Shown here in pieces: positions 27,103 to 36,547 of a stretch of 64,000 nt of DNA. Source of the stretch: Brevundimonas mediterranea. GTDB lineage: Bacteria; Pseudomonadota; Alphaproteobacteria; Caulobacterales; Caulobacteraceae. The notes under the pieces were generated by a model. The model was not told where the DNA came from. It made no database searches and saw only the letters and a program-made list of their open reading frames with translations. How positions within the stretch are numbered: position 1 is the first letter of the stretch; every line of letters starts with the position of its first letter. The DNA lies in contig NZ_CP048751.1 of the NCBI RefSeq assembly GCF_011064825.1, positions 3,038,001 through 3,102,000 of the forward strand, given 5' to 3'. The position numbers and the translations under genes are program-made.

Positions 27103-27468
27103 ATGCGGACGGTCCTGATCGGTTGCGGCCTGGCGCTGGGCGTCGTCGTCGCCTCTACGGCCCCGGCGCGGGCCGATATGGCGGAGGCCTTTGGCAACAC
27201 CATCGTGTCTCACTATCCCAACGGCCAGTGGGTGAAGCATTTTTTCGAGCCGGACGGCCGCTATGTGTCCCAGTTCTCGGACGGGCGTCAGTTGAGCGCG
27301 CGCTGGAGCCGGGAGGGCGACAAGATCTGTTTGACCGGGTTCAGGCCACGCCAGATTCTGCCACGCTTCTGTAGCCGCATGGTCGAGGCCGACATCGGTC
27401 AAAGCTGGCAGGCTCGCGATCCCCTGGGACGGACGATCCGCAACGAACTGGTCGCCGGACGCCGCTGA
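27103..27468 (+). CDS. Hypothetical exported protein
   Basis: A 121-residue protein with a signal peptide (MRTVLIGCGLALGVVVASTA, cleaved near PARA) and a mature domain of mainly beta character containing YPNGQWVKHFFEPDGRYVSQ and two Cys residues (KICLTGF, RFCSRM) that could form a disulfide. No named family is recognised. GGAGG lies 5 bases before the ATG at 27103; the ATG at 27100 is too close to it. It is flanked by dps and tRNA-Leu. Confidence 0.7.
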   Translation: MRTVLIGCGLALGVVVASTAPARADMAEAFGNTIVSHYPNGQWVKHFFEPDGRYVSQFSDGRQLSARWSREGDKICLTGFRPRQILPRFCSRMVEADIGQSWQARDPLGRTIRNELVAGRR

Positions 27469-27528
27469 AGGCCGCTGGAGGCTCTTGTCAGGCGACGTCC
27501 GGCCCTCTAGAGCCCACCACCTGCCCAA

Positions 27529-27613
27529 GCGGATGTGGCGGAACTGGTAGACGCACTGGATTTAGGTTCCAGCGCCGCAAGGCGTGGAGGTTCGAGTCCT
27601 CTCATCCGCACCA
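27529..27613 (+). tRNA. tRNA-Leu (UAG)
   Basis: An 85-base class II tRNA including encoded CCA. The acceptor GCGGATG pairs with CATCCGC, the anticodon arm CTGGA-TTTAGGT-TCCAG carries anticodon TAG, a variable arm follows (CGCCGCAAGGCG), and the T arm contains GGTTCGAGTCC. It decodes CTA. Confidence 0.96.
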
Positions 27614-27617
27614 AAGC

Positions 27618-27650
27618 AAAAAGGCCCCGGATCGCTCCGGGGCCTTTTCT
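27618..27650 (+). terminator. Rho-independent terminator after tRNA-Leu
   Basis: A perfect 12-base stem (AAAAGGCCCCGG with CCGGGGCCTTTT, loop ATCGCT) begins 5 bases after the tRNA 3' end and ends in a T-rich run. It may work in both directions because the left arm starts with A residues. Confidence 0.85.
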
Positions 27651-27759
27651 TGTTTTGGCCTATCGCCCTCGCGGGCCTACTTGAGGCCGGTTTTGGGCTG
27701 GTCGCCCTCAGGACTTATGGCCGTTTTGGTTGGCCTGCCTGAGGACATCAGCGCGTGTC

Positions 27760-29334
27760 TCAGCTGATCGGCGGGACAGGCGGCGGCGGCAGGTCGCTGT
27801 CGGTCTCGTGGACCTCGATCAGGCCACGGCCCAGGTGGCTCTTGCGATAGCCATACAGGAAATAGATCAACAGGCCGAAGCCGCCCCAGATCGGCAGCAC
27901 CATCTTGGCGTCGTGCGGCAGGTTCCAGAACAGGAAGGCGCAACCGAAGGCGGACAGGGGCGCGAAGAGCCAGATCAGCGGCGTCCGGAACGGACGTTTG
28001 CGGTTCGGTTCCTTGACCCGCAAGATCAGCACCGCGATCGACACCATGAAGAAGGCGAACAGGGTGCCGGAGTTCGAGATGTCCGCCAGTTTGCCGACCG
28101 GGAACAGGGCGGCGCCGATGGCCACGGCGATGCCTGTGAAGGCGGTGACGATATAGGGCGTCTTCCACTTGGGGTGCATCTTGGTCAGGCCTTCCGGCAG
28201 CAGGCCGTCGCGCGCCATGACGAAGAAGATACGGGTCTGGCCGTAGATCATCATCAGGATGACCGAGGGGAGGGCCAGCAGGGCGGCGGTGCCGAGGGCG
28301 TTGCCGATCTGGGGATGACCGATCACGCGCAGGACGTGGGCCAGGGCCTCGTTGGAGCACACCAGGGCTTCGGCGTTGGCCGGCAGGGCGCAGGCGGCGA
28401 CGAAGGCGGGCGAACCGGGTTGGACGGCTTCGCCGGCGGCGCCGAGCACCGGCTGTGCGCCGATGGCGCCGGCCGCACCAAGCGCGACCAGAAGATAGAA
28501 GACCGTGCAGATGGCCAGCGAGCCGATCAGACCGATCGGTACGTTGCGTTGCGGGTTCTTGGTCTCTTCAGCCGCCGTCGAGACGGCGTCGAAGCCGACA
28601 TAGGCGAAGAAGATCGAGGCGGCGGCGCCGACGATTCCCATGCCGGAAGACGCGCCGAACAGCCCGTTGGGGGCGAAGGGCGACAGGTTGGCCGTCTTGA
28701 TCACCGGCAGGGTGATGACGATGAAGACGGTCAGGGCGGCGACCTTGATCAGGACCAAGACCGCGTTGACCCGGGCTGATTCCGTCGTGCCCAGCATCAG
28801 CAGGCCGGTGACCAGCAGGGCCACGACGATGGCCGGGATGTTGACGATCCCCGCCGAAAAGTCGGGCATCGGAATGAAGCCGTTCATGGCCCAGGTCGGT
28901 CCGGCGGATAGGAGGTCAGGGAAATCGAACCCGAGCCCCTGTTCTATCAGTCCGAGGACATAGCCCGACCAGCCGACCGAGACGGCTGCAGCCGCGACGG
29001 CGTATTCCAGGATCAGGGCCCAGCCCACGCACCAGGCCAGAAGCTCGCCCATGACGGCGTAGGTGTAGGTATAGGCCGAGCCCGAGACCGGGGCCATGGC
29101 GGCCAGTTCCGAATAGCAGAGCGCCGCGACGGCGCAGACCGCGCCGGCGATGACGAAGCTGACCATCATGCCGGGGCCGGCCTTCTGCGAGGCGGCGGCC
29201 GTCAGCACGAAGATGCCGGTGCCGATGATGGCGCCGATGCCCAGCAAGGTCAGTTGAATAGGTCCGAGCGACCGATGAAGCGATTTCTTCTCGGCCGTGG
29301 CCAGAATCGCGTCGAGCGACTTAACGCGCCACAT
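27760..29334 (-). CDS. APC superfamily amino acid permease (cationic amino acid transporter-like)
   Basis: A 524-residue inner-membrane transporter with about 12-14 hydrophobic segments. The first helix shows the APC signature IGAIIGTGIFVLTAAA, followed by SYSELAAM-like LCYSELAAMAPVSGSAYTYT and later FFAYVGFDAVSTAAEETKNP, as in YfnA/CAT-type permeases. It probably imports an amino acid by proton symport; specificity cannot be read from sequence. It is transcribed alone and convergent with the tRNA-Leu terminator. Confidence 0.92.
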   Translation of the reverse strand: MWRVKSLDAILATAEKKSLHRSLGPIQLTLLGIGAIIGTGIFVLTAAASQKAGPGMMVSFVIAGAVCAVAALCYSELAAMAPVSGSAYTYTYAVMGELLAWCVGWALILEYAVAAAAVSVGWSGYVLGLIEQGLGFDFPDLLSAGPTWAMNGFIPMPDFSAGIVNIPAIVVALLVTGLLMLGTTESARVNAVLVLIKVAALTVFIVITLPVIKTANLSPFAPNGLFGASSGMGIVGAAASIFFAYVGFDAVSTAAEETKNPQRNVPIGLIGSLAICTVFYLLVALGAAGAIGAQPVLGAAGEAVQPGSPAFVAACALPANAEALVCSNEALAHVLRVIGHPQIGNALGTAALLALPSVILMMIYGQTRIFFVMARDGLLPEGLTKMHPKWKTPYIVTAFTGIAVAIGAALFPVGKLADISNSGTLFAFFMVSIAVLILRVKEPNRKRPFRTPLIWLFAPLSAFGCAFLFWNLPHDAKMVLPIWGGFGLLIYFLYGYRKSHLGRGLIEVHETDSDLPPPPVPPIS

Positions 29335-29497
29335 AGAATACCCCCACGTTTACAGCGGCCCCTCGGCCGCGTTGGGCGGACGCTAGCGGCGGATCGAATG
29401 GCGCGCAACGCGCATGACGAGGCGGTAAAGCCCTCACGACGCTTTCGTGATCACGGCGCATCGGTGGCGCATCGGGGGCGCATCGGGTTAGAGGCGG

Positions 29498-31948
29498 GTG
29501 ATGTTGCCGATCCACGCTGTTCTCGAACCCCTGAAAGCCGTCCTTGCGGCCGGAAATACGGCGGTGCTGGCCGCGCCGCCGGGGGCGGGCAAGACCACGG
29601 TCGTGCCCTTGGCCCTGCTGGATCAGGCCTGGCTGGGCGAGGGGAAGATCCTGGTGCTGGAGCCGCGCCGTATCGCCGCACGGGCGGCGGCGGACCGGAT
29701 GGCCAGCACCCTTGGGGAGACGGCGGGCGGGACCGTCGGCTATCGCACCCGGCTGCAAAGCCGGATCGGACCGAAGACGCGGATCGAGGTGATCACCGAG
29801 GGCGTCTTCACCCGGATGATCCTGGACGACCCCGGTCTGGAGGGGGTGGGCGCCGTCCTGTTCGACGAATTCCACGAGCGCAGCCTGGACGCCGACCTGG
29901 GGCTGGCCCTGGCGCGGGAGACGCAAGGGGTGCTGCGGGAGGACCTGCGGCTGCTGGTCATGTCGGCGACGCTGGACGTGGCGGGGGTGTCGAGACTGCT
30001 GGACGGCGCGCCGGTGATCGAGGCGGAGGGGCGGGCCTATCCGGTCGAGACCCGCTATCTGGGGCGCAATCCGGCCGAACGGTTCGAAGAGGCGATGGCG
30101 CGGGGGTGTCTGACGGCGCTGGGCGAAGAGACCGGCTCGGTGCTGGCCTTCCTGCCGGGGCAGGGCGAGATTCACCGGGTAGCGCGGCTCGTCAGCGAGC
30201 GGCTGCGGTTGCCGAATGTCGATGTGGTTCCGCTGTACGGCGGGCTGGACCGGGTCGAGCAGGATCGGGCTATCGAACCGGCGGTGGAGGGGCGGCGCAA
30301 ACTGGTGCTGGCGACTTCGGTGGCGGAGACCAGTCTGACCATCGACGGGGTGCGGGTGGTGCTGGACGGCGGTCTGTCGCGCGTGCCCCGGTTCGAGCCG
30401 TCCAGCGGCCTGACGCGGTTGGCGACGGTGCGGGTCAGCCGGTCGTCGGCGGAACAGAGGCGGGGCCGGGCCGGGCGGACCGAACCGGGCGTCTGCTATC
30501 GCCTGTGGGACGAGGAACAGACGCGGGGCCTGGTCCCGCACCAACGGCCGGAGATCCAGGAGGCGGACCTGACCGGTCTGGCGCTGGATCTGGCGCGGTG
30601 GGGCGCGCGGTCGGTCGAGGGGCTGGCCCTGCTGGATCCGCCCCCGGCCGGGGCCATGGCGGAGGCGCGCAAGGTGTTGAGCCGTCTGGGGGCGCTGGAC
30701 GCCGAAGGCGGCCTGTCGGATCATGGACGACGTCTGACGCGCATCCCGCTGTCGCCGCGGCTGGCCCATATGGTCGCCGTGGCCTCGGACGCCGGGGACG
30801 CCATGACCGGGGCGCGGATCGCGGCGGTGCTGAGCGAGCCGGGCCTGGGCGGCTCGGGCGTGGACCTGGCGGATCGTCTGGTCGGGCTGGAACGGGATCG
30901 GTCGCCCCGGGCGCGGGATGCGCTGAAACTGGCCGACCGGTGGGCGAAGGCGGCGGGCGGCGGCAAGGGCGAGACGGTCGAACCGGGCCTGTTGCTGGCC
31001 GAGGCCTTTCCCGAACGCATCGCCAAGGCGCGCGGCAAGACGGGCGAACTGTTGCTGGCCAGCGGGCGCGGGGCGGCGCTGGACGCGGCCGATCATCTGG
31101 CGCGAGAATCCTGGTTGGCGGTGGCGGAGCTGTCAGCGGGTGGGGGCGGCGGCGAGGCGCGCGACCGGGTGCGGCTGGCGGCGGCGCTGGACGGGACGCG
31201 GATCGAGGCCGACCTGGGGCGATTGATCGATGTCGAGGATCGGCTGGTCAAGGAGCCGTCCGGCCGGATGGTGATCCGGCGTGCGCGACGCATCGGCGCC
31301 CTGGTGCTGGATGAAAAGGTGATCGGGGCGCCGGACGCCAAAACCATGACGGCGGCCCTGCGCGCCGAGATCGAGGCCGAGGGCCTAGGCGCCCTGCGTT
31401 GGGGCGAACAGGCGACGGGGTTGCGGGCGCGGCTGGCCTTTCTGCACGGGTTGGATGCTGGCTGGCCGGATGTTTCGGACGCCGCTCTGCTGGAGGCGCG
31501 GGCGGACTGGCTGTGGCCGGTGTTGGAGGGGGCGAAGTCGCTGGAAACGATCAGCGACGGGCGGCTGGCCGAGGCCCTGCGGGGGCTGGTTCCCTGGGAT
31601 TTGCAGCGCAAGCTGGATGATCTCGCGCCCGGTCGGCTGGACACGCCCCTGGGGTCGGCGGGGATCGACTATGGCGCCGAAGGCGGGCCGCGCGTGGAGA
31701 TCCGCGTGCAGGAGCTGTTCGGCGTCGTCACCCATCCGACCGTCGGCGGCGGACGGGTTCCCCTGACCCTGTCGCTGCTGTCCCCGGCGCGGCGACCCGT
31801 TCAGGTGACGAAGGACCTGCCGGGGTTCTGGGCCGGGTCCTGGGCGGCGGTGCGGTCGGACATGCGGGGCCGTTATCCGCGCCATCCCTGGCCCGAGAAC
31901 CCGGCCGATGCCCAGCCCACCAACCGGGTCAAGCCGCGCGGGACCTGA
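29498..31948 (+). CDS. hrpB: ATP-dependent RNA helicase HrpB
   Basis: An 816-residue DEAH-type helicase. Walker A is APPGAGKTTVVPL at about residues 26-38, the DExH box is D123-EFH126 (VLFDEFHERSLDADLGLAL), and motif III is VMSATLD. The helicase C domain contains TSVAETSLTIDGV and SSAEQRRGRAGRTEPG, and a HrpB-type C-terminal domain ends near PWPENPA. The substrate and cellular role of HrpB are poorly defined. The first codon is GTG at 29498, with an ATG directly after at 29501. Confidence 0.94.
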   Translation: MMLPIHAVLEPLKAVLAAGNTAVLAAPPGAGKTTVVPLALLDQAWLGEGKILVLEPRRIAARAAADRMASTLGETAGGTVGYRTRLQSRIGPKTRIEVITEGVFTRMILDDPGLEGVGAVLFDEFHERSLDADLGLALARETQGVLREDLRLLVMSATLDVAGVSRLLDGAPVIEAEGRAYPVETRYLGRNPAERFEEAMARGCLTALGEETGSVLAFLPGQGEIHRVARLVSERLRLPNVDVVPLYGGLDRVEQDRAIEPAVEGRRKLVLATSVAETSLTIDGVRVVLDGGLSRVPRFEPSSGLTRLATVRVSRSSAEQRRGRAGRTEPGVCYRLWDEEQTRGLVPHQRPEIQEADLTGLALDLARWGARSVEGLALLDPPPAGAMAEARKVLSRLGALDAEGGLSDHGRRLTRIPLSPRLAHMVAVASDAGDAMTGARIAAVLSEPGLGGSGVDLADRLVGLERDRSPRARDALKLADRWAKAAGGGKGETVEPGLLLAEAFPERIAKARGKTGELLLASGRGAALDAADHLARESWLAVAELSAGGGGGEARDRVRLAAALDGTRIEADLGRLIDVEDRLVKEPSGRMVIRRARRIGALVLDEKVIGAPDAKTMTAALRAEIEAEGLGALRWGEQATGLRARLAFLHGLDAGWPDVSDAALLEARADWLWPVLEGAKSLETISDGRLAEALRGLVPWDLQRKLDDLAPGRLDTPLGSAGIDYGAEGGPRVEIRVQELFGVVTHPTVGGGRVPLTLSLLSPARRPVQVTKDLPGFWAGSWAAVRSDMRGRYPRHPWPENPADAQPTNRVKPRGT

Positions 31949-32011
31949 GCGCCGGACTTGACCGCGCGGGACGGGCAAAGCATTGGCTTTGCTCCCAAGC
32001 AGGATTTCACC

Positions 32012-33298
32012 GTGTCTGACGCAAAGAATGTTTCGCCGACCGCCCGGAAGGGGCGGGTTCTTTTCGCCAGCCTGATCGGCACCACGATCGAATTCTACGA
32101 CTTCTACATCTACGCCACGGCGGCGGTGTTGGTGTTTCCGCGCCTGTTCTTCCCCGGCGCCGATCCGACGACGGCCATGCTGTCGTCCTTCGCCACCTTC
32201 TCCATCGCCTTCTTCGCGCGGCCGGTCGGCGCCCTGGCCTTCGGGCATTTCGGGGACCGGGTCGGGCGCAAGGCGACGCTGGTGGCGGCCCTGATGACCA
32301 TGGGCGTGTCGACCGTGGCCATCGGCCTGCTGCCGACCCATGCCTCGGTCGGGATCATCGCGCCCCTGTTGCTGGCCCTGTGCCGGTTCGGACAGGGGCT
32401 GGGCCTGGGCGGAGAATGGGGCGGCGCCGTGCTGCTGGCCACCGAGAACGCCCCGCCCGGCAAGAAGGCCTGGTTCGGCATGTTCCCGCAGCTTGGCGCG
32501 CCGATCGGCTTCATTCTATCGACCGCCTCCTTCATCGTGCTGACCTCGACGATGAACGAGGCTCAATTCGAGGCCTGGGGGTGGCGTCTTCCCTTCCTGG
32601 CCAGCGCCCTTTTGGTGTTCGTCGGTCTGTGGGTGCGGTTGAAGATCACCGAGACCCCCGAGTTCCAGAAGGCGGTGGACCGCAACGAGCGGGTCAAGGC
32701 GCCGGCCGTCACCCTGTTTGCTCATCACAAGATGGCGCTGTTCCTGGGGACGTTCAGCGGGGTGACGACCTTCTCGCTGTTCTATCTGATGACCGTCTTC
32801 GCCCTGGGTTGGGCCACGACGGGCATGGGATATGAGCGGGCGGACATCCTGCCGATCCAGTTGATCGGGGTGCTGTTCTTCGCCGCCTTCATTCCGGTGA
32901 CGGCCCTGCTGGCGGACAGGTATGGGCAGGTGAAGGTGTTGATCGCGTCGTCGGTGGGCATCGGCCTGTTCGGCGCCCTGTTCGCGCCCCTGTTCGGCGC
33001 CGGTCTGACCGGACTGCTGATCTTCTTCGCCCTGGGGTTCGGGCTGATGGGCTGCACCTATGGCCCCATCGGCGCGGCCATGGCGCGGCCCTTCCCGACG
33101 ACGGTCCGCTATACGGGGGCGTCCATGGCCTTCAATCTGGCGGGCATCGTCGGGGCGTCGCTGGCGCCCTATCTGGCGACCTGGCTGGCGCAGAACTATG
33201 GGCTGGCGGCGGTCGGCGGTTATCTGGCCCTGTCGGCGGTGGTGACCATCCTGGCCCTGTGGGGCATGGGACGGGTCAGCCCGGAGACCGAGCTTTAA
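32012..33298 (+). CDS. MFS transporter, metabolite:proton symporter (MHS) family
   Basis: A 428-residue inner-membrane protein with 12 predicted helices. The MHS-type N-terminus is SLIGTTIEFYDFYIYATAAV, followed by loop motif FGHFGDRVGRKATL and RFGQGLGLGGEWGGAVLLAT. Such transporters carry organic acids, osmolytes or similar small metabolites; the substrate here is unknown. I chose the GTG at 32012 (MSDAKNVSPTARKGRV) with AGGA about 8 bases ahead, over the TTG at 31958 that overlaps no useful signal. Its stop overlaps the convergent rRNA methyltransferase stop by 4 bases. Confidence 0.9.
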   Translation: MSDAKNVSPTARKGRVLFASLIGTTIEFYDFYIYATAAVLVFPRLFFPGADPTTAMLSSFATFSIAFFARPVGALAFGHFGDRVGRKATLVAALMTMGVSTVAIGLLPTHASVGIIAPLLLALCRFGQGLGLGGEWGGAVLLATENAPPGKKAWFGMFPQLGAPIGFILSTASFIVLTSTMNEAQFEAWGWRLPFLASALLVFVGLWVRLKITETPEFQKAVDRNERVKAPAVTLFAHHKMALFLGTFSGVTTFSLFYLMTVFALGWATTGMGYERADILPIQLIGVLFFAAFIPVTALLADRYGQVKVLIASSVGIGLFGALFAPLFGAGLTGLLIFFALGFGLMGCTYGPIGAAMARPFPTTVRYTGASMAFNLAGIVGASLAPYLATWLAQNYGLAAVGGYLALSAVVTILALWGMGRVSPETEL

Positions 33299-34104
33299 GC
33301 CTCGTCCGTGGCGGCGTAGACCATGATGCCCGTGGCGATGGCCAGGTTCAGGCTGTCGGCCCGGCCGCGCATCGGGATCTTGACGTTGACGTCGCAGGCG
33401 GCGGCCAGTTGGTCGGTCAGGCCCGCCTGTTCATTGCCCATCAGGATCAGCGACGGCTTTTGCATCACCGCAGAGCGGTGGCTGACGGTCGCGTCCAGGC
33501 GGGTGCCGACGACGCTGCCGGGCCAGGTCTTGCGCCAGGCCAGGAAGGCCTCGGGGTCGGTCCTGGTGATGGAGACGGCGAAGACCGAGCCCATGGTCGC
33601 GCGCACGGCCTCGACCGAATAGGGATCGACGCAGTCGCCGATCAGGATGACGCCGCCGCATCCGGCCGCGTCGGCGGTGCGGATGATGGTGCCCAGATTG
33701 CCGGGATCGCGCACCTGCTCCAGGGCCACCCAGCAGGGCGCTGACGTCGGGTCCAGGCTGTCCAGCGGCGCATAGGCCTGGTCGAACACGCCCAGCACGG
33801 TCTGGGGATTGTCGCGGCGGCTGATCTTTTCGAGGATGGCGTGGGTGACGATGATGATGTCGCCGCCGGCCTTGCGCGTCTCGGCCTTGGCCCGGTCCAG
33901 CAGGGGGTGGGGGCGAGCCTCCTCGCCGACCAGCAGCATGCGCGGCGCGCGACCCAGGTCCAGGGCCTCGCCGATGAACTTCAGACCTTCGGCCAGGAAG
34001 GCGCCGGTCAGGTCGCGCTCCTTGCGCATATGCAGGGCGCGGACGCTCTTGATCGTGTCGTTCGTCAGGGAGGTGATGACGCGATATTCGTCTCTGGCGC
34101 TCAT
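33295..34104 (-). CDS. SpoU/TrmH family RNA 2'-O-methyltransferase
   Basis: A 269-residue SPOUT-class methyltransferase. The N-terminal substrate-binding part (SLTNDTIKSVRALHMRKERD, FLAEGLKFIGEAL) is followed by the knotted catalytic domain with the three family motifs: ALEQVRDPGNLGTIIRTADA, ILMGNEQAGL and IPMRGRADSLNLAIATGIMV. Target is rRNA or tRNA ribose, not determinable here. The start at 34104 overlaps the stop of the upstream methyltransferase gene (ATGA), so the two RNA-modifying enzymes form a pair. Confidence 0.93.
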   Translation of the reverse strand: MSARDEYRVITSLTNDTIKSVRALHMRKERDLTGAFLAEGLKFIGEALDLGRAPRMLLVGEEARPHPLLDRAKAETRKAGGDIIIVTHAILEKISRRDNPQTVLGVFDQAYAPLDSLDPTSAPCWVALEQVRDPGNLGTIIRTADAAGCGGVILIGDCVDPYSVEAVRATMGSVFAVSITRTDPEAFLAWRKTWPGSVVGTRLDATVSHRSAVMQKPSLILMGNEQAGLTDQLAAACDVNVKIPMRGRADSLNLAIATGIMVYAATDEA

Positions 34105-35012
34105 CGGCTCCACCGCGCGAAGAAGGACAGGCCGATGGCGCGGGCGTCCGGGCCGTCTTCGGACAGGGCCAGTTCGCCCCAGTCGATGCGGCCGCCGCGA
34201 TCATGCGTCGCCTCGGCCATCAGATGGGCCAGGGACAGGCCCGAGACCCGGGCGGCATAGGCGTTCAGCAACAGGAAGTCGGCGTCGTCGGCCAGCAGGG
34301 CGGCGCAGTCCTTCAGCAGGAGCGGCATGTCCTCGAACAGGCGCCAGACCTCGCCGGTCGGGCCGCGCCCGTATTTGGGCGGGTCGAGGATAATGCCGTC
34401 GTATTTGGAGCCGCGACGAACCTCGCGGGCGACATATTTGCGGGCGTCTTCGACGATCCAGCGGATCGGGTGCTGGGACAGGCCGGACTGTTCGGCGTTC
34501 TCGCGGGCGTAGGCGACCGATTTCTTCGAGGCGTCGACGTGGGTGACCTCGGCCCCGGCGGCGGCGGCGGCCAGGCTGGCGACGCCGGTGTAGCCGAACA
34601 GGTTGAGGATCTTCGGGGCTCTGCCGGCTTCGCGCGAGAAGCTGCGCACGCGGTTGTCCAGCCATTCCCAGTTGGCGGCCTGTTCCGGGAAGAAGGCCAG
34701 GTGGCGGAAGGGGGTGAAACGGCCGGTGAATTTCACGTCGCGCCATTTCAGGGGGAAGGCGTCAATGGGGCCGTGCTGGTCGAACCGCCAGCGGCCCGAG
34801 TCTTCCTCCTCCTGCTGGGGATCGAAGGTGGCCGTGGCGTTCTCGAAGGCGGCCGGATCGCGCGGGGACCAGAAACACTGGGGCTCGGGGCGGACCACGG
34901 TGTAGCGGCCGTAGCGCTCCAGCTTCTTGCCGTCGCCGCTATCCAGCAGGGCGTAGTCGGACCAGCCGCGGGTCACGAGGGTTTCGGGGGTGGGGGAGAG
35001 CAGGGGCGCCAT
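34101..35012 (-). CDS. Class I SAM-dependent rRNA methyltransferase (RlmI/RlmK-like)
   Basis: A 303-residue cytosolic methyltransferase. Motif I is LNLFGYTGVASLAAAAAGAE, motif II VTHVDASKKSVAYARENAEQ, and the catalytic DPPKYGRG motif is in YDGIILDPPKYGRGPTGEVW, as in 23S rRNA m5C/m2G enzymes of the RlmI/RlmL group. No PUA domain is present, so it is shorter than RlmI. It is coupled to the downstream TrmH-like gene. Confidence 0.9.
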   Translation of the reverse strand: MAPLLSPTPETLVTRGWSDYALLDSGDGKKLERYGRYTVVRPEPQCFWSPRDPAAFENATATFDPQQEEEDSGRWRFDQHGPIDAFPLKWRDVKFTGRFTPFRHLAFFPEQAANWEWLDNRVRSFSREAGRAPKILNLFGYTGVASLAAAAAGAEVTHVDASKKSVAYARENAEQSGLSQHPIRWIVEDARKYVAREVRRGSKYDGIILDPPKYGRGPTGEVWRLFEDMPLLLKDCAALLADDADFLLLNAYAARVSGLSLAHLMAEATHDRGGRIDWGELALSEDGPDARAIGLSFFARWSR

Positions 35013-35030
35013 TGTGCGGCTGATAGGCGG

Positions 35031-36416
35031 TCAGGCGGCCTCGCGTCCAGCGTCCACCGTCATCACGGACGTGCATTCGGCGTCGATCTCGGCGTCGTGG
35101 GCCGTCTTGTCCCATGCATAGGGGGCGACGATCAGCCGCCAAAGGGCATGGATGAAGGCCAGGCTGAGCAGGGACCAGTAGGCGGGCGCGGCCAACATGT
35201 CGGTCAGCCTGTAGTCCTGCCCGGCCCGTCTTGCGCCCACCGCACAGCCCATCCAGGCGGCGATGACGCCCACGGCCAGGACGGCGAAGGAGGCCAAAGG
35301 CACGACTGGAGCCATGCCGATGTTGAGGGCGACCATCAGGGCCGCAATGAGCCAGGCCAGGGTGGGCGCGTGGGAAGCCGCCGAGACGATGGCGGCGCCC
35401 AGCGTCATGGCCAGCGACAGCTGGCCGCGCCGGCCCAGGGCCCGAGGCGCACGCGTGTGGACGCCCCAGGTCTGCATATAGCCTTTCAGCCAACGGGTGC
35501 GTTGCGGCAGCCAGCGTTCCAGCGCCCCCGGCGGCGCTTCCCAGGTCGGGCTTTCGAGCACCCCCAGCCGCCATCCCGCGGACCAGAGCTTGAAGCCCAG
35601 ATCGGCGTCTTCCGTGACGTTGTAGGCGTCCCAGCCCCCGACCCGACGAAGGGCGGCGGTTCGCAGGTGATTGCTGGTGCCCCCCAGAGGAAAAGGCAGG
35701 TTCAGCTTCGCCATGCCGGGCAGGTTGACCTCGAACAGGGCGGCGTATTCGAAGGCGAACTGGCGGTCGAGGAAGGTCGAGAGTTCGGCGTTGCGCCGGC
35801 GAATCCGCAGGGGGGCCTGAAGGCAACCCAGTTGCGGCTGGCCGGCGAAACGTGAGGCCGCCTCGCGCAATTGGCCGGGATCCGGTTCGTCTTCGGCGTC
35901 ATAGATGGTCAGGAGCTCGCCTGTCGCGAAAGCCAGGGCGTGGTTCAGTGCGCGGGGTTTGGTCTTCGGAGCGCCTGGCGGGACCACGAGGATCCGGAGC
36001 CAGCCCGGCCGGCGCGCGGCCTTGGCCGCATCTATGGTGGCCTGATCATGGGCTTCCAGCACGAGAAAACCTTCGAGTTGACGCCGCGGATAGTCGATTT
36101 TCGACAGGCGCTGGATAAGCTGGGGCACAACGGCCGCCTCGTCATGAAGGGCGGCCAGAATTGTGTAACGCGGCCACCGGGAGGGTTTGGGCGACGACGG
36201 GGTAGGACGAAGACAGGCGATGACCAGGGCCGCGCGCCACAGGGCCGAGGCGACGAAGCCCATCTGAATCCCGATGAACGACGCCGAAAGCGTCGAGCGG
36301 GGCCAGACGATTCCTGCGGCCACAAGCGCCGTCGCCAGGCTCGCGACCATGATCGCCTGCCCCAAGGTCGGCATTCGCCGCGCCGCGCCGGTTTGCGCCG
36401 CATCCCTCGTCGTCAT
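35031..36416 (-). CDS. Family 2 glycosyltransferase, membrane-bound polysaccharide synthase type
   Basis: A 461-residue processive-type GT2. Two N-terminal helices (AIMVASLATALVAAGIVW and SFIGIQMGFVASALWRAALV) precede the catalytic domain, which carries ILAALHDEAAVVPQLIQRLS, the nucleotide-sugar Asp pair in LLTIYDAEDEPDPGQ, the TEDADLGFKLW base motif and the QRTRWLKGYMQTW product-binding motif (QxxRW). Several C-terminal helices follow. It resembles cellulose or exopolysaccharide synthases; the sugar is unknown. The ATG at 36416 is preferred over an in-frame codon ten residues upstream. It diverges from the TetR gene. Confidence 0.9.
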   Translation of the reverse strand: MTTRDAAQTGAARRMPTLGQAIMVASLATALVAAGIVWPRSTLSASFIGIQMGFVASALWRAALVIACLRPTPSSPKPSRWPRYTILAALHDEAAVVPQLIQRLSKIDYPRRQLEGFLVLEAHDQATIDAAKAARRPGWLRILVVPPGAPKTKPRALNHALAFATGELLTIYDAEDEPDPGQLREAASRFAGQPQLGCLQAPLRIRRRNAELSTFLDRQFAFEYAALFEVNLPGMAKLNLPFPLGGTSNHLRTAALRRVGGWDAYNVTEDADLGFKLWSAGWRLGVLESPTWEAPPGALERWLPQRTRWLKGYMQTWGVHTRAPRALGRRGQLSLAMTLGAAIVSAASHAPTLAWLIAALMVALNIGMAPVVPLASFAVLAVGVIAAWMGCAVGARRAGQDYRLTDMLAAPAYWSLLSLAFIHALWRLIVAPYAWDKTAHDAEIDAECTSVMTVDAGREAA

Positions 36417-36547
36417 GTCCGTTCGCCCCCGCGCCCGGCGCAACACAACTAGAAATACGCATTTCGCGCAACCTTGTTCTTCGAGGCGGCGATTGGCGTC
36501 GATGACAGATTGTCGCTATTCAGGGCGGGCAAGATCCGGAGTCGCCG